Shown in pieces: positions 51,791 through 60,230 of a DNA stretch of 64,000 nt; positions within the stretch are counted from its first letter, which is position 1; each line of letters starts with the position of its first letter. The notes beneath the pieces are model-generated. The model had not been told where the DNA came from, ran no database searches, and worked only from the letters and a program-made list of their open reading frames with translations. A program made the position numbers and the translations under genes. This DNA comes from Sulfolobales archaeon (GTDB lineage: Archaea; Thermoproteota; Thermoprotei_A; Sulfolobales; AG1): positions 21,010 through 85,009 of the forward strand of contig JAVZPJ010000006.1 of assembly GCA_038881635.1 (NCBI GenBank), written 5' to 3'.

Positions 51791-52821
51791 ACTGGGAGAG
51801 CTATAGATCTGATCCCGAGTCTTTTCTTAACTTCTCTCGCAAATTTTCTCCCATTTTCACCGCTTCTAAAGCTGTCAATTATAACCATCTTAGGTCTTGC
51901 CATGTCTATGTAGTCTATAAGCTCGTGAAAATCTGCGTGATCGCTGAAGGAGAATATATAACTTCTATCATCTATAGATCTGTATAGAGATTCAAAGAGC
52001 CAGCCTGATAAGTATATTACACTAGGTCTCAGATGAGTGTTGAAATAACTTCTTCTCATAATACTTCTAACACCTGACATAGGATGGGTGAAGTAGATAT
52101 ACCATCCCTCTCTATAGATCTCTTCAGCTTCTCTACTGTTCTCATGAATGACTTCTCCGATTCTAAGACCGTGTTTCTCAGCGATCTTAGATATCTTGTA
52201 TACTTTTTCAGGAGCTATGAAAGGAGCTGTAACTCCTCCGCTTCTAAGGAGATCCATGACCTCCTGCTGCTTGCCATAGTATGCTGATATATAGACAGGA
52301 CCTTTAGAGAGAAGGTGGATGACCAGATCTATGAGTGCTTCACCCGCTATATCTTTAAATCTTCTCACATAAGCTGGGCTGCCGTAAGTAGCTTCGGTGA
52401 TAACTATATCAGCTCCTGAAATTATCTTGGTTCCTCTCCCAGGATCTTTGAAATCTCCTGTGTATACTATCGTGCCAGCTCTAGGACTGCTGTAAACAAG
52501 TTGTGCGGATCCTAGTATATGTCTTGCTTCTACTATCTCTATACAATCATCATCTATACAGATCCTATCTCCATAATTCATAGGATTTCTAAGATATCTA
52601 GGCACTCCATCTTCTAAGACTTCAAGTATTTCAAATGTTGCTTTATGAGCGTATATGATTTGACTGCTTCTTATGGAAAGCCCTAGATCTAGAGTGTGAT
52701 CGCTGTGAGCATGAGATATGAATCTATACTTGGTATTCTCAAATCCATCTGCAACTATCTTATTATTTATCACAACACCTCCTCTGCTATTTATATGAGC
52801 AGGGATCTCCTGGAGCGGCAT
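51787..52821 (-). CDS. Metallo-beta-lactamase-fold exonuclease (mRNA 3'-end processing type)
   Basis: 344 residues. MBL motifs: SHAHSDHTLD (about 36), ARHILGSAQ (about 99), YTGDF (about 120), ITEATYG (about 136) and, in the beta-CASP-like part, FSFSDHADFHEL (about 295). The arrangement matches the COG1236-like predicted exonuclease group related to CPSF-73. Probably an RNase, or a DNA end nuclease. It converges with ileS, the stops overlapping by 4 bases. Confidence 0.82.
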   Translation of the reverse strand: MPLQEIPAHINSRGGVVINNKIVADGFENTKYRFISHAHSDHTLDLGLSIRSSQIIYAHKATFEILEVLEDGVPRYLRNPMNYGDRICIDDDCIEIVEARHILGSAQLVYSSPRAGTIVYTGDFKDPGRGTKIISGADIVITEATYGSPAYVRRFKDIAGEALIDLVIHLLSKGPVYISAYYGKQQEVMDLLRSGGVTAPFIAPEKVYKISKIAEKHGLRIGEVIHENSREAEEIYREGWYIYFTHPMSGVRSIMRRSYFNTHLRPSVIYLSGWLFESLYRSIDDRSYIFSFSDHADFHELIDYIDMARPKMVIIDSFRSGENGRKFAREVKKRLGIRSIALPV

Positions 52822-52877
52822 TAGTTCTCTAGATAACTATGCTTCTGAACATATATTTTTATCCATACCTAGAATTA

Positions 52878-52936
52878 ATTCGATGATGAGAAGCAGTCAA
52901 AGCGATCTGTGAGCTGGAAGAGCCGAGCTGAGATTC
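52878..52936 (+). ncRNA. Box C/D sRNA candidate 1
   Basis: Box C ATGATGA (52883-52889) and box D CTGA (52928-52931) are 38 bases apart, with a degenerate C'-like CTGTGAG between and short flanks that can pair (AATTC/GATT). Size and order fit archaeal 2'-O-methylation guide RNAs. The D' box is weak. Confidence 0.42.
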
Positions 52937-52992
52937 TTTTGATAGAGATTCTCAAGGTATTATAGGTCTAGAGATAAATCTTCTAATAACCC

Positions 52993-53004
52993 TTTAAATA
53001 TAGA
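52993..53004 (+). promoter_or_regulatory. TATA box of the DUF711 gene
   Basis: CTTTAAATATA lies about 20-28 bases before ATG 53021, matching a leaderless transcript and arguing against an upstream GTG at 53012. Confidence 0.45.
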
Positions 53005-53020
53005 GGTACTGGTGTCTTTA

Positions 53021-54088
53021 ATGGTCTTGATCCGAAGCATCACACTTCACATACCTGAGATATCTGGAGAGAGTGTGGCTATGTATAAAGAGGTTTTAGA
53101 TAGATTTGTAGAAAAGATCTCTTTATATGGTTATAATGTTTGGAGCAGAAGAATCTCTCTTCCTCCTCTAGAATCTAATCCTCTCAAGGTATGCGATGAA
53201 CTTAGCATACCTTCTTCTAGGTTTTCGAATGTTTTTATAGCTGCTTTCAACATAGATCTTGAGAAGATTCCTAATGTTTCTGCAAAAGACCTAGTATCAT
53301 GTATGATAGCAATGCCAAATACATTCAGTTCTCTAGTTATAAGAGATGGCGATCGTGAGATAGTATTTCTAGAGGAATTCTACAGCTATGGAGCTCCTGA
53401 GATATTCACAAGATTCGCTGGAGTACTCGGAGGATGGGTTTTAACACCTTATTTTCCTGCGAGTGCTTCCATAGTTGAAGAACCTACTATAACGATCTCT
53501 CTTAGATACGTAGATCTCTTCGATAAAGCCTTTACATCTAGAGAAGAGTATAAGAACCTGATCAAATGGCTTTCAAAACTCTATAGATTATCTCTGGAAA
53601 TATCTGAAGAAATAGGAATCAGGATAGGAGGCATAGATCTCTCTCTATCACCCTGGATGAGCGAGAGCGTAGGTGATCTTATCGAGAGATACTCAGGTTC
53701 GAGAATAGGAGAGCCGGGTTCTGCAAGAGTTATACTAGATATGAATAGGTTTATAACGAGAATTGCAGAGGATTCTGGAGTTAAGACCACGGGTTTTAAT
53801 GAGGTAATGCTACCACTAGAAGAAGATGATCTTCTGAAGAAGAGAGCTTCTCGGAAAGAGATTACTCTCACAACACTTCTAAGACTCACTCCATACTGCA
53901 TAGCAGGGGTTGACATGATCGTGGTTTCTAGGAGAAGGCTTAGCATAAGAAATCTAGTTAGAGATCTCATGGCATCATACGAGGTCAAAAGAAAGAAGAT
54001 AGGCTTTAGAATCATACCTGTAGATAGAGAACCTGGAGAGAAACTAGATCTAGGTAGATTCGGAGAGGCAACAGTGGTAGACATATGA
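53021..54088 (+). CDS. DUF711 (UPF0210) family protein
   Basis: About 355 residues. Matches the DUF711 family: N-terminal IRSITLHIP strand, central FRFAGVLGGWVL-like segment, GGIDLSLSPWMSESVGDLIE near 208, then FNEVMLPLEEDDLLKKRA near 268 and TLTTLLRLTPYCIAGVDMIVV near 290. The family is related in sequence to pyruvate-formate-lyase-like folds and its reaction is unknown; some bacterial members are paired with ACT proteins. No partner is seen here. Confidence 0.72.
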   Translation: MVLIRSITLHIPEISGESVAMYKEVLDRFVEKISLYGYNVWSRRISLPPLESNPLKVCDELSIPSSRFSNVFIAAFNIDLEKIPNVSAKDLVSCMIAMPNTFSSLVIRDGDREIVFLEEFYSYGAPEIFTRFAGVLGGWVLTPYFPASASIVEEPTITISLRYVDLFDKAFTSREEYKNLIKWLSKLYRLSLEISEEIGIRIGGIDLSLSPWMSESVGDLIERYSGSRIGEPGSARVILDMNRFITRIAEDSGVKTTGFNEVMLPLEEDDLLKKRASRKEITLTTLLRLTPYCIAGVDMIVVSRRRLSIRNLVRDLMASYEVKRKKIGFRIIPVDREPGEKLDLGRFGEATVVDI

Positions 54089-54100
54089 TCACATGTTATG

Positions 54101-54159
54101 AGATGTCAGAGGGCGTTTTTCAATCATTCTCTCATAGCTTTTAACCTTCATCATCCATA
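54101..54159 (-). ncRNA. Box C/D sRNA candidate 2
   Basis: On the minus strand, box C ATGATGA (plus 54148-54154), a C'-like ATGATTGA, an 11-base spacer AAAAACGCCCT and box D CTGA (plus 54106-54109), with TATG/CAT able to close a terminal stem. This is the best-formed of the three candidates. It lies antisense to the likely 3' UTR of the DUF711 gene. Confidence 0.48.
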
Positions 54160-54216
54160 GAAGATCCTAGGCTCAAGATTTTTAAGTTTTAAAGATACAG
54201 AGCTTGTAAAAACGGT

Positions 54217-54471
54217 GTGATTATATTGAGTAACGAGGCTGTTGATATAGTGAGATCTTTTGTAGAAGGATTTATAGGAGGTCTGGGGAGTCTGAAAGGT
54301 TCTATAGCTCTGGCAGGTCTTGTGATGGTGGTGATAGTAGCGGTTGCTTATGGCATCTACGGAGGCTATAAATTCGTTAAATTCACTCTCAGGCTAAGAC
54401 CTCACGAGTTCGCACTAATATTCCTCGCTGTAGGTCTGGCTCTCATAGTGATAAGCATATTAATTCCCTGA
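54217..54471 (+). CDS. Small two-TM membrane protein
   Basis: 84 residues. Two TM helices (about 28-50 and 63-82) joined by a short basic loop (KFVKFTLRLRPHE). GTG start. No family recognised; converges with enolase. Confidence 0.45.
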   Translation: MIILSNEAVDIVRSFVEGFIGGLGSLKGSIALAGLVMVVIVAVAYGIYGGYKFVKFTLRLRPHEFALIFLAVGLALIVISILIP

Positions 54472-54503
54472 GGATCTTTTTAAGGTAGTCATGCTACTAT
54501 ATC

Positions 54504-55793
54504 TCACCAGATCTTTATAACAGATCCTTGGTAGAGAGCTTCATCTCCTAGAAAACTTTCTATTCGCAGAAGCTCGTTATACTTGGCAACTCTCTCAGAT
54601 CTTGCAGGAGCTCCTGTTTTGATAAAATCAGTCTCCAGACCTACCGCTAGGTGTGAGAGTACGTTATCTTCTGTATCACCACTTCTATGACTCATTATAG
54701 TGTAGAGCCTGCTTCTTCTAGCTAGATCCACGAATTCTCTTGTTTCAGTGAATGTGCCTACCTGGTTTACTTTTACAAGAGCTGCTGTCACAGATCTCTT
54801 TTCAATACTTTTCTCAAGCCTTTTAACATTCGTAGAAAGATGATCGTCTCCTACTACGAGTGTTTTCTTCAGAGATGAAACAAGTTTTGAGAAGTATTCT
54901 ATGCTCTCCTCATGGAAGGGGTCTTCTATGGAGAGAAGCTTATATCTATCAGATAGATCTAGGTAGAATTCTAATAATTCCTCAGGCTCGAACTCTCTAC
55001 CATCAATCTTGTACCTACCACTCTCCTCATCATAGAATTGAGATGCAGCCGCATCAATAGATATGAAAACCTCCTCACCAAAAGAGTATTTTGTTTTCTC
55101 AACAGCTTCTTTTAATACCTGAAGAGCTTCTTCAACTCTACTCATAGGAGGCGCATATCCTCCTTCATCACCTACGTTGACAGCGTTAATCCCATATCTG
55201 CTCTTAAGAATATCCTTGAGATTCTTATAGATCTCTACACCAGCTCTCAAAGCTCTGGAGAAGCTCTCAAATTTTAGAGGTACTATCATGAACTCTTGAA
55301 AAGCCAGATTATTTCCGGCGTGAACACCTCCATTTACTATATTCATCATAGGTATAGGAATCTTAATAGCCTTGATCCCTCCAACGTATCTGAAGACAGG
55401 AACTCTATATGTATCGGCTGCAGCTTTCAAAACTGCTAGGCTTACCGCTGTTGTTGTGTTGCCTCCTATTCTAGATTTATTGGGGGTTCCATCTATTTCT
55501 ATGAGGATCCTATCAATATACCTCTGTCTACGACTGTCTAATCCTATGAGAGCTTGAGATATAGTGTTTCTAACTATATCAACAGCTCTATACACGGATC
55601 TTCCTCTGAAAACATTGGGATCGTTGTCTCGGAGTTCCACAGCTTCGTGAATACTCTTAGAAGCTCCTGCAGGAGCGATCGCTCTTCCAGATCCTCCGTA
55701 TGTTCTCACACTAACCTCTATCGTGGGATCTCCTCTTGAATCTAGTACTTGTATCGCGTCTACAGAAATTATTCTGAAGAGATTCTCCTCCAC
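54504..55793 (-). CDS. eno: Enolase
   Basis: 429 residues. Interconverts 2-phosphoglycerate and PEP. N-terminal VLDSRGDPTIEV, substrate loop GASKSIHEAVELRDND, GNNLAFQEFMIVP (catalytic Glu region), metal Asp/Glu in FISIDAAAS and LLSIEDPFHEE, DDHLSTN, catalytic Lys in VKVNQVGT, and SHRSGDTEDNVLSHL. GTG 55793 is chosen: GAGGTG lies 6 bases before it, a TTTTTATA box sits upstream, and family members start here; the frame stays open to 55871, overlapping the divergent gene. Confidence 0.96.
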   Translation of the reverse strand: MEENLFRIISVDAIQVLDSRGDPTIEVSVRTYGGSGRAIAPAGASKSIHEAVELRDNDPNVFRGRSVYRAVDIVRNTISQALIGLDSRRQRYIDRILIEIDGTPNKSRIGGNTTTAVSLAVLKAAADTYRVPVFRYVGGIKAIKIPIPMMNIVNGGVHAGNNLAFQEFMIVPLKFESFSRALRAGVEIYKNLKDILKSRYGINAVNVGDEGGYAPPMSRVEEALQVLKEAVEKTKYSFGEEVFISIDAAASQFYDEESGRYKIDGREFEPEELLEFYLDLSDRYKLLSIEDPFHEESIEYFSKLVSSLKKTLVVGDDHLSTNVKRLEKSIEKRSVTAALVKVNQVGTFTETREFVDLARRSRLYTIMSHRSGDTEDNVLSHLAVGLETDFIKTGAPARSERVAKYNELLRIESFLGDEALYQGSVIKIW

Positions 55794-55827
55794 AATGTCC
55801 ACCTCATCCGATATATTATCCTTCTCA

Positions 55828-55837
55828 TTATAAAAAC
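55828..55837 (-). promoter_or_regulatory. TATA box of enolase
   Basis: TTTTTATAAT on the minus strand, about 36-44 bases before the chosen GTG, leaving room for a short leader with the GAGGTG ribosome-binding site. Confidence 0.4.
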
Positions 55838-55849
55838 TTACGAGTGTAA

Positions 55850-56176
55850 ATGAACGGTGTGGAGACAGCATATCTGTATCCTATACTTCTCTCTCTATTA
55901 TACCCTCTGCTTAAGATCTTCTACTACAAGAAGGTTAAGGAGAGAAGCTTCTCGCTAGTATACTCTCTAGCAATATTCCTCCCAATATATGTAGATCTGG
56001 CTTTGAGAATTCTAGAGAGAATAGACATAACAATATTACTCATAGCATCTATAGCGATCAACTATATACTGCTTAAAACCAGTTCAATAAGCTTTAGCAA
56101 ACCTCTAAACATAAGAGATCTAACTCCTCTACTCTCGGTAGCAGGGATATACATAGTACGAAATCTGCTAGGCTAG
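55850..56176 (+). CDS. Small polytopic membrane protein
   Basis: 108 residues with three to four TM helices (about 6-25, 34-52, 57-76, 88-106) and basic loops (YYKKVKERS near 25). Divergent from enolase. Not recognised. ATG start. Confidence 0.5.
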   Translation: MNGVETAYLYPILLSLLYPLLKIFYYKKVKERSFSLVYSLAIFLPIYVDLALRILERIDITILLIASIAINYILLKTSSISFSKPLNIRDLTPLLSVAGIYIVRNLLG

Positions 56177-56211
56177 AATGAAATGTTTATACCCTGAGAG
56201 GCATATTATAA

Positions 56212-56272
56212 AGAGGATGATGATGTGGGCAGCCAGTGAAAGATGATCTAATCTTAGCTCACACTGACACCA
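56212..56272 (+). ncRNA. Box C/D sRNA candidate 3
   Basis: Box C ATGATGA (56217-56223), a C'-like GATGATC near 56242-56248 and box D CTGA (56264-56267). The D' element and terminal stem are weak. A TTTATA element at 56186 is suitably placed as promoter. It lies 100 bases before tRNA-Lys. Confidence 0.4.
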
Positions 56273-56337
56273 CATAGATAGGAGAATATCTGGATAGTTA
56301 TCCTCGAGAGATCTTAGGAGAGCCGTTGATTTAAGAA

Positions 56338-56347
56338 TTTAAGCTTA
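56338..56347 (+). promoter_or_regulatory. TATA-box candidate for tRNA-Lys
   Basis: TTTAAGCTTA is centred about 28 bases before the tRNA 5' end. Confidence 0.4.
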
Positions 56348-56370
56348 AACACAATATCTATTCAGTGGCT

Positions 56371-56462
56371 GGGCCCGTAGCTCAGCATGGTAGAGCGGCG
56401 GGCTTTTAACCCGTAGGCCAGGTAATGGGCGGAAGTCCCGGGTTCAAATCCCGGCGGGCCCG
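56371..56462 (+). tRNA. tRNA-Lys (TTT) with 18-base intron-like insertion in the variable region
   Basis: Acceptor GGGCCCG/CGGGCCC, D arm GCTC/GAGC, anticodon arm GCGGG-CTTTTAA-CCCGT with anticodon TTT at 56405-56407, T arm CCGGG-TTCAAAT-CCCGG, discriminator G; CCA is encoded at 56463-56465. Between the anticodon and T stems lie 23 bases (56415-56437) instead of 5. The extra bases can form a GCC/GGC hairpin and probably are a non-canonical archaeal intron removed by the splicing endonuclease. Confidence 0.9.
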
Positions 56463-56640
56463 CCACATCATGAGATCTTATTCAGGTTCGCTTGGTCCTA
56501 TGTTTAGCTCTTGGTGGTTTGGATAGAACTTATAATAGGTTCTGAGGCTTGGAATCTGCTCATAAGATTTTACGGGCTACGATTACTTGTCTCGAGATCC
56601 TGGATCAGCTCTTGCCAGCTCGAGTTAAAATACTATTATT

Positions 56641-57933
56641 CTAAGGTTTTCTCTTGAAGTTTTTCTCTATGAGATCTGAGACATTCTTTATCTTTAATGC
56701 TAGTGGGTGTATGTAGAATCTTATTATATTCATATATCTTGGGAGCTGTCTTATGATGCTACCTTCATACTCGTAGATCTTCTTCTCAACATCTTCTCTA
56801 GTGATCACTGTTATAGCATCATCTCTTCTGTAGATTGATATATTCTCTATAACAGGTAGATAGTAGATCGAGCTTATACCACTTCTACTTAGCAGATATG
56901 ATACTTCTTTTACTTTCTCAACTTCTTCTCTCTCTTCACCATTATCTCCTATAGGCTCGTCTGATAGTATTATCTTGTTATAGACAGCCTTGTAACCTCT
57001 TCTGAAGAGTAGCATGTCTGCTAACTCTCTAGTCTCTTTGCTAACCTGAGGATCTCTTGCTACATCTATTATCTTTGACACGAGCATGCTATCATCAAAA
57101 TACTTGTAGAATCCTTCAGAGATCATCTTTCTTATAAATCCTAGATCTCTATAGCCACTCAGATCAGGTCTCTCCCTGGTGATCCTATCCCAGAGCTTTA
57201 CCAGCATCAGCTCGTAACCGTGAACAGTTTTATGATAGTAGACAGCTCTATACATGTGAAGTCTTGCCAGATAGAAGTTTTCAACAGCTATAAGACCTTT
57301 CTCGTCTATCGCAAGTTTTTTATTTCTATCAATTCTCAGAGTACTCATGATCCTCTTGAGATCGATGCTTCCATATATAACTCCCGTATGTAATGAATCT
57401 CTTACAAGGTAGTCAAGCCTGTCAACATCTAGATCTGATGATAGAAGAGAGTTCACAAGAGAATCTCTATGTTTTCCCTCTATAATTCTCGCAACCTCAT
57501 CGGGGTTGAAACCCTCGCTCTTAAGAAGATCCTTTAACTCTGGATCTTCTCTTACAACTATTGAAGACATATGCTCATGATCAAGTTTCTCCCCGGATGA
57601 GAGTATTATATTCATATAGAAGGTTTCGAGAGCGTGACTGTAGGGGAGATGTCCTATATCATGAAGCAGTGCTGCCAAGTATAGGAGAGGTATGTTGTCA
57701 GGTTCTATATACTCTCTGAGAATCCCGCTCACAAGTTTCATCAGATGATATACTCCAAGACTATGACTAAATCTCGTATGAGTAGCTCCGGGATATACAT
57801 ATTCAGCTACTCCTAACTGCTTTACTCTTCTAAGTCTCTGATATATGGGTAGAGATACTATTTTAAGTGCTAGAGGATCGAGCTCTATATACCCGTGAAC
57901 CTCATCGAAAACCCTCTTAACATCGCTCCCCAT
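56641..57933 (-). CDS. HD-domain phosphohydrolase, SAMHD1/dNTPase-like
   Basis: 430 residues. The HD signature runs HTRFSHSLGVYH (about 51-62), LLHDIGHLPYSHALE (about 89) and SDLDVDRLDYLVRDS (about 166), giving H...HD...D metal ligands. The architecture (COG1078) matches archaeal/bacterial dNTP triphosphohydrolases and SAMHD1. Expected to hydrolyse dNTPs or related nucleotides; substrate unproven. 174 bases separate it from tRNA-Lys. Confidence 0.85.
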   Translation of the reverse strand: MGSDVKRVFDEVHGYIELDPLALKIVSLPIYQRLRRVKQLGVAEYVYPGATHTRFSHSLGVYHLMKLVSGILREYIEPDNIPLLYLAALLHDIGHLPYSHALETFYMNIILSSGEKLDHEHMSSIVVREDPELKDLLKSEGFNPDEVARIIEGKHRDSLVNSLLSSDLDVDRLDYLVRDSLHTGVIYGSIDLKRIMSTLRIDRNKKLAIDEKGLIAVENFYLARLHMYRAVYYHKTVHGYELMLVKLWDRITRERPDLSGYRDLGFIRKMISEGFYKYFDDSMLVSKIIDVARDPQVSKETRELADMLLFRRGYKAVYNKIILSDEPIGDNGEEREEVEKVKEVSYLLSRSGISSIYYLPVIENISIYRRDDAITVITREDVEKKIYEYEGSIIRQLPRYMNIIRFYIHPLALKIKNVSDLIEKNFKRKP

Positions 57934-58221
57934 GCAAATCCCTCATCTCTCTAACATAAGAGATTACACTAGGAAGATTAAAATAGTACTAGTAATACTG
58001 CTACAATTCTAAGCTTTCGTGAAGCTTTCTCGAGATTCACGTCTGTTCATATTTAGAATGCTATCTATGAAAGACTGAGAGTTATAGCGATACTCTAGAG
58101 CTCTATGCTGAGACTCTTCCCAAGACATTTCAGGGTGTGAGGTAGAGAATGAGATTATAAACCTGTATAAGATCTGAACCTCTCTTGGGAAAATATTTTT
58201 TCTAGGAAGATCATATATCTA

Positions 58222-59100
58222 GTGAGGCGGTATATGAGGAGAAGCAGTATTCTCAGAGAAATAGCATCTCATGTATTAGGTGAAGAGCTGGGTAGGAGGG
58301 TCTGGAAGAGGATTGATATTATAGGTGATATAGCTGTTATTAGAAAACCTTATGATGTAGATATAGATTCTATGAGGGTTATTGCTGAGAAGCTCTTAGA
58401 AAGACTTAGATACATAAGATCTGTATGGCTGGATCTGGGCGGTGTTGAAGATGTGAAGAGAACCAGGAATCTAGTGTGGCTTGCGGGAGAAAAGAGATCA
58501 GAGACATTATATAGGGAGTATGGATGCATCTTCAAACTAGATATAACCAGAGTCTATATATCTCCTAGACTGAGTTATGAGCATATGAGAATAGCTAGAA
58601 TGGTTAGAGAAGGTGAGTTTATTATAAACATGTTTGCTGGGGTGGGAGGGTTCTCCATAGTTATAGCGAGATATTCAAGACCTAGGAAGATTATCTCTAT
58701 AGATATAAATGAAGATGCCTACAGATACATGCTGGAGAACGTGAGATTGAATAAAGTTGAAGGCATTGTCGAACCTGTTCTAGGAGATGCTCTTCAAGTG
58801 ATTAGAAGTTATAGAGATAGCTCTGACAGAGTTCTAATACCACTACCAGCTCTAGCTCTTGAATCTCTAGAACCAGCTGTGGAGTCTCTCAGGGGTGAGG
58901 GTTTCATCCATTCCTATGATTTTATAGATGCTGAGAATAGAAGAGAAGCTTTAGAGAGGTCTGCAGAGATCTATTCTAGAGAGATTGAGAGATTAGATCT
59001 TGTCTCGGAATTTAAGATAATTGGTAGCAGGATTGTGAGAAGTGTAGGGCCTAAGAGATATCAGGTGGTGCATGATATTTGGGTGAGGAAGATCTCTTAA
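58222..59100 (+). CDS. Trm5-family tRNA methyltransferase (Met-10+-like)
   Basis: 292 residues. N-terminal RNA-binding part followed by the Rossmann SAM domain: VYISPRLSYEHMRIARMV (about 112), FIINMFAGVGGFSIVIAR (about 133-150), ISIDINEDAYRYM and the catalytic-loop region RVLIPLPALALESLE (about 200; the usual NLP reads PLP). Expected to make m1G37 or an imG precursor on tRNA. GTG 58222 or ATG 58234. Its end overlaps the next gene by 22 bases. Confidence 0.8.
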   Translation: MRRYMRRSSILREIASHVLGEELGRRVWKRIDIIGDIAVIRKPYDVDIDSMRVIAEKLLERLRYIRSVWLDLGGVEDVKRTRNLVWLAGEKRSETLYREYGCIFKLDITRVYISPRLSYEHMRIARMVREGEFIINMFAGVGGFSIVIARYSRPRKIISIDINEDAYRYMLENVRLNKVEGIVEPVLGDALQVIRSYRDSSDRVLIPLPALALESLEPAVESLRGEGFIHSYDFIDAENRREALERSAEIYSREIERLDLVSEFKIIGSRIVRSVGPKRYQVVHDIWVRKIS

Positions 59101-59618
59101 TTAGAAGCAGTTCTGTGAAGCCTGTCTATGGAATGGCTTTCTTCAATATAGCGCCAAGGTCTTTAGATTACTACATGATATTTGAATATGAAGATCCTCT
59201 TGAGTATTATAGAGAGATTGTAAGTGATGAGAAGCTCTATCAATCAGAGATCATGAGACTTGCTGAGAACATGCAAGATCTTCTGGATCAAGAGGTTGTA
59301 AGATTTAATAGAGAGATTATAAGACCGGAGGTGAGGTTTGTAGACATAGGATTTAAAGAGAGATATAAGAAGCCCTACATACTATTCAGAGTATCCTGTG
59401 ATATTAGAGTGGTTAGTGGAAGGAATGAGTATGAGAATATATATGAGAGCACTACAGCACCCTACGACTATGCCTCATACTGGTCTCTTCCCAGAGGAGC
59501 TAAGGTGGCGGAGGTTGTGATGGACGGGCTGTGGGAGGTTGAAGAGGAGAATATAGTTGTTTACGTGAGTAGAGGAGAGAGAATTAAAGGGTATGAGAAG
59601 ATTGTGTTCTACATATAG
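59079..59618 (+). CDS. Uncharacterised protein coupled to the Trm5-like gene
   Basis: 179 residues, soluble alpha/beta, Tyr- and Glu-rich; no known motif. Features such as YYREIVSDEKLYQSEIMRL (helical, about 45-63) and FRVSCDIRVVSGRNEYEN (strands, about 106-123) look like a folded domain. TTG 59079 within the Trm5-like gene; a later ATG at 59133 is possible. The overlap suggests joint translation. Confidence 0.5.
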   Translation: MGEEDLLIRSSSVKPVYGMAFFNIAPRSLDYYMIFEYEDPLEYYREIVSDEKLYQSEIMRLAENMQDLLDQEVVRFNREIIRPEVRFVDIGFKERYKKPYILFRVSCDIRVVSGRNEYENIYESTTAPYDYASYWSLPRGAKVAEVVMDGLWEVEEENIVVYVSRGERIKGYEKIVFYI

Positions 59619-59706
59619 CTTCCTGTTCAGAGATCATACTCATACTATTAATAGGATTCGGGTTTTTAGCTCATAATCTTTTTCCTGTAGTGAAATATAT
59701 TAGTGG

Positions 59707-60195
59707 ATGATTAGTGTGCAAACTACGTATTCTATGCTTGTAGAGGATCTAGAGAGCTTCATTGAGAATTCTGAAGATATGTATCAAGCCTTAGAAGAGA
59801 TGAAACTCTCAGGAGTAAATACTTTATATATCCTGTTGGTAGTCGTGGGAGAAGATGAGGATCGGAATAATCTCGTGTTGTTCGTAAATCTGAATCCTTA
59901 TACCGAGGATGTGTATAGTGCTGGTGTTATGATTCCTGTGGGATGTGATTCTGAGAGTAGTAGCAGGATTTCTATTGATGAGATAAGAGATCTAGCTCTT
60001 AGAATAGGAGGTTATGTGATTAGTTTTCATAATTGCACTCTTATCTTTAGAGATATAGATATTAGAGAGAGCTTGAGAGAGCAGATTACCGAGACTTTCA
60101 GAAGACTTCTGAATAGAGATGTTGAGAGAGTTAGAATCATGCATTATGCCTATGATTTATTAGAGGAGGTTGGCCATATATCTGAGATGGGGTAG
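59707..60195 (+). CDS. Uncharacterised protein preceding XPB helicase
   Basis: 162 residues, acidic. Beta-rich core (TLYILLVVVGEDEDRNNLVLFVNL near 38-62), then helical C-terminus. It does not resemble the Bax1 nuclease that often accompanies archaeal XPB. ATG start, 35 bases before the helicase gene. Confidence 0.5.
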   Translation: MISVQTTYSMLVEDLESFIENSEDMYQALEEMKLSGVNTLYILLVVVGEDEDRNNLVLFVNLNPYTEDVYSAGVMIPVGCDSESSSRISIDEIRDLALRIGGYVISFHNCTLIFRDIDIRESLREQITETFRRLLNRDVERVRIMHYAYDLLEEVGHISEMG

Positions 60196-60230
60196 GATGC
60201 TCTAGAGCTCGTGTTAAGAGTGGTATAGAT

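Noticed and set aside
53581..54084. 167-residue frame antisense to DUF711
   Set aside because: Antisense shadow with no motif.
58040..58150. Possible C/D RNA with two CTGA boxes
   Set aside because: No acceptable box C before the first CTGA.
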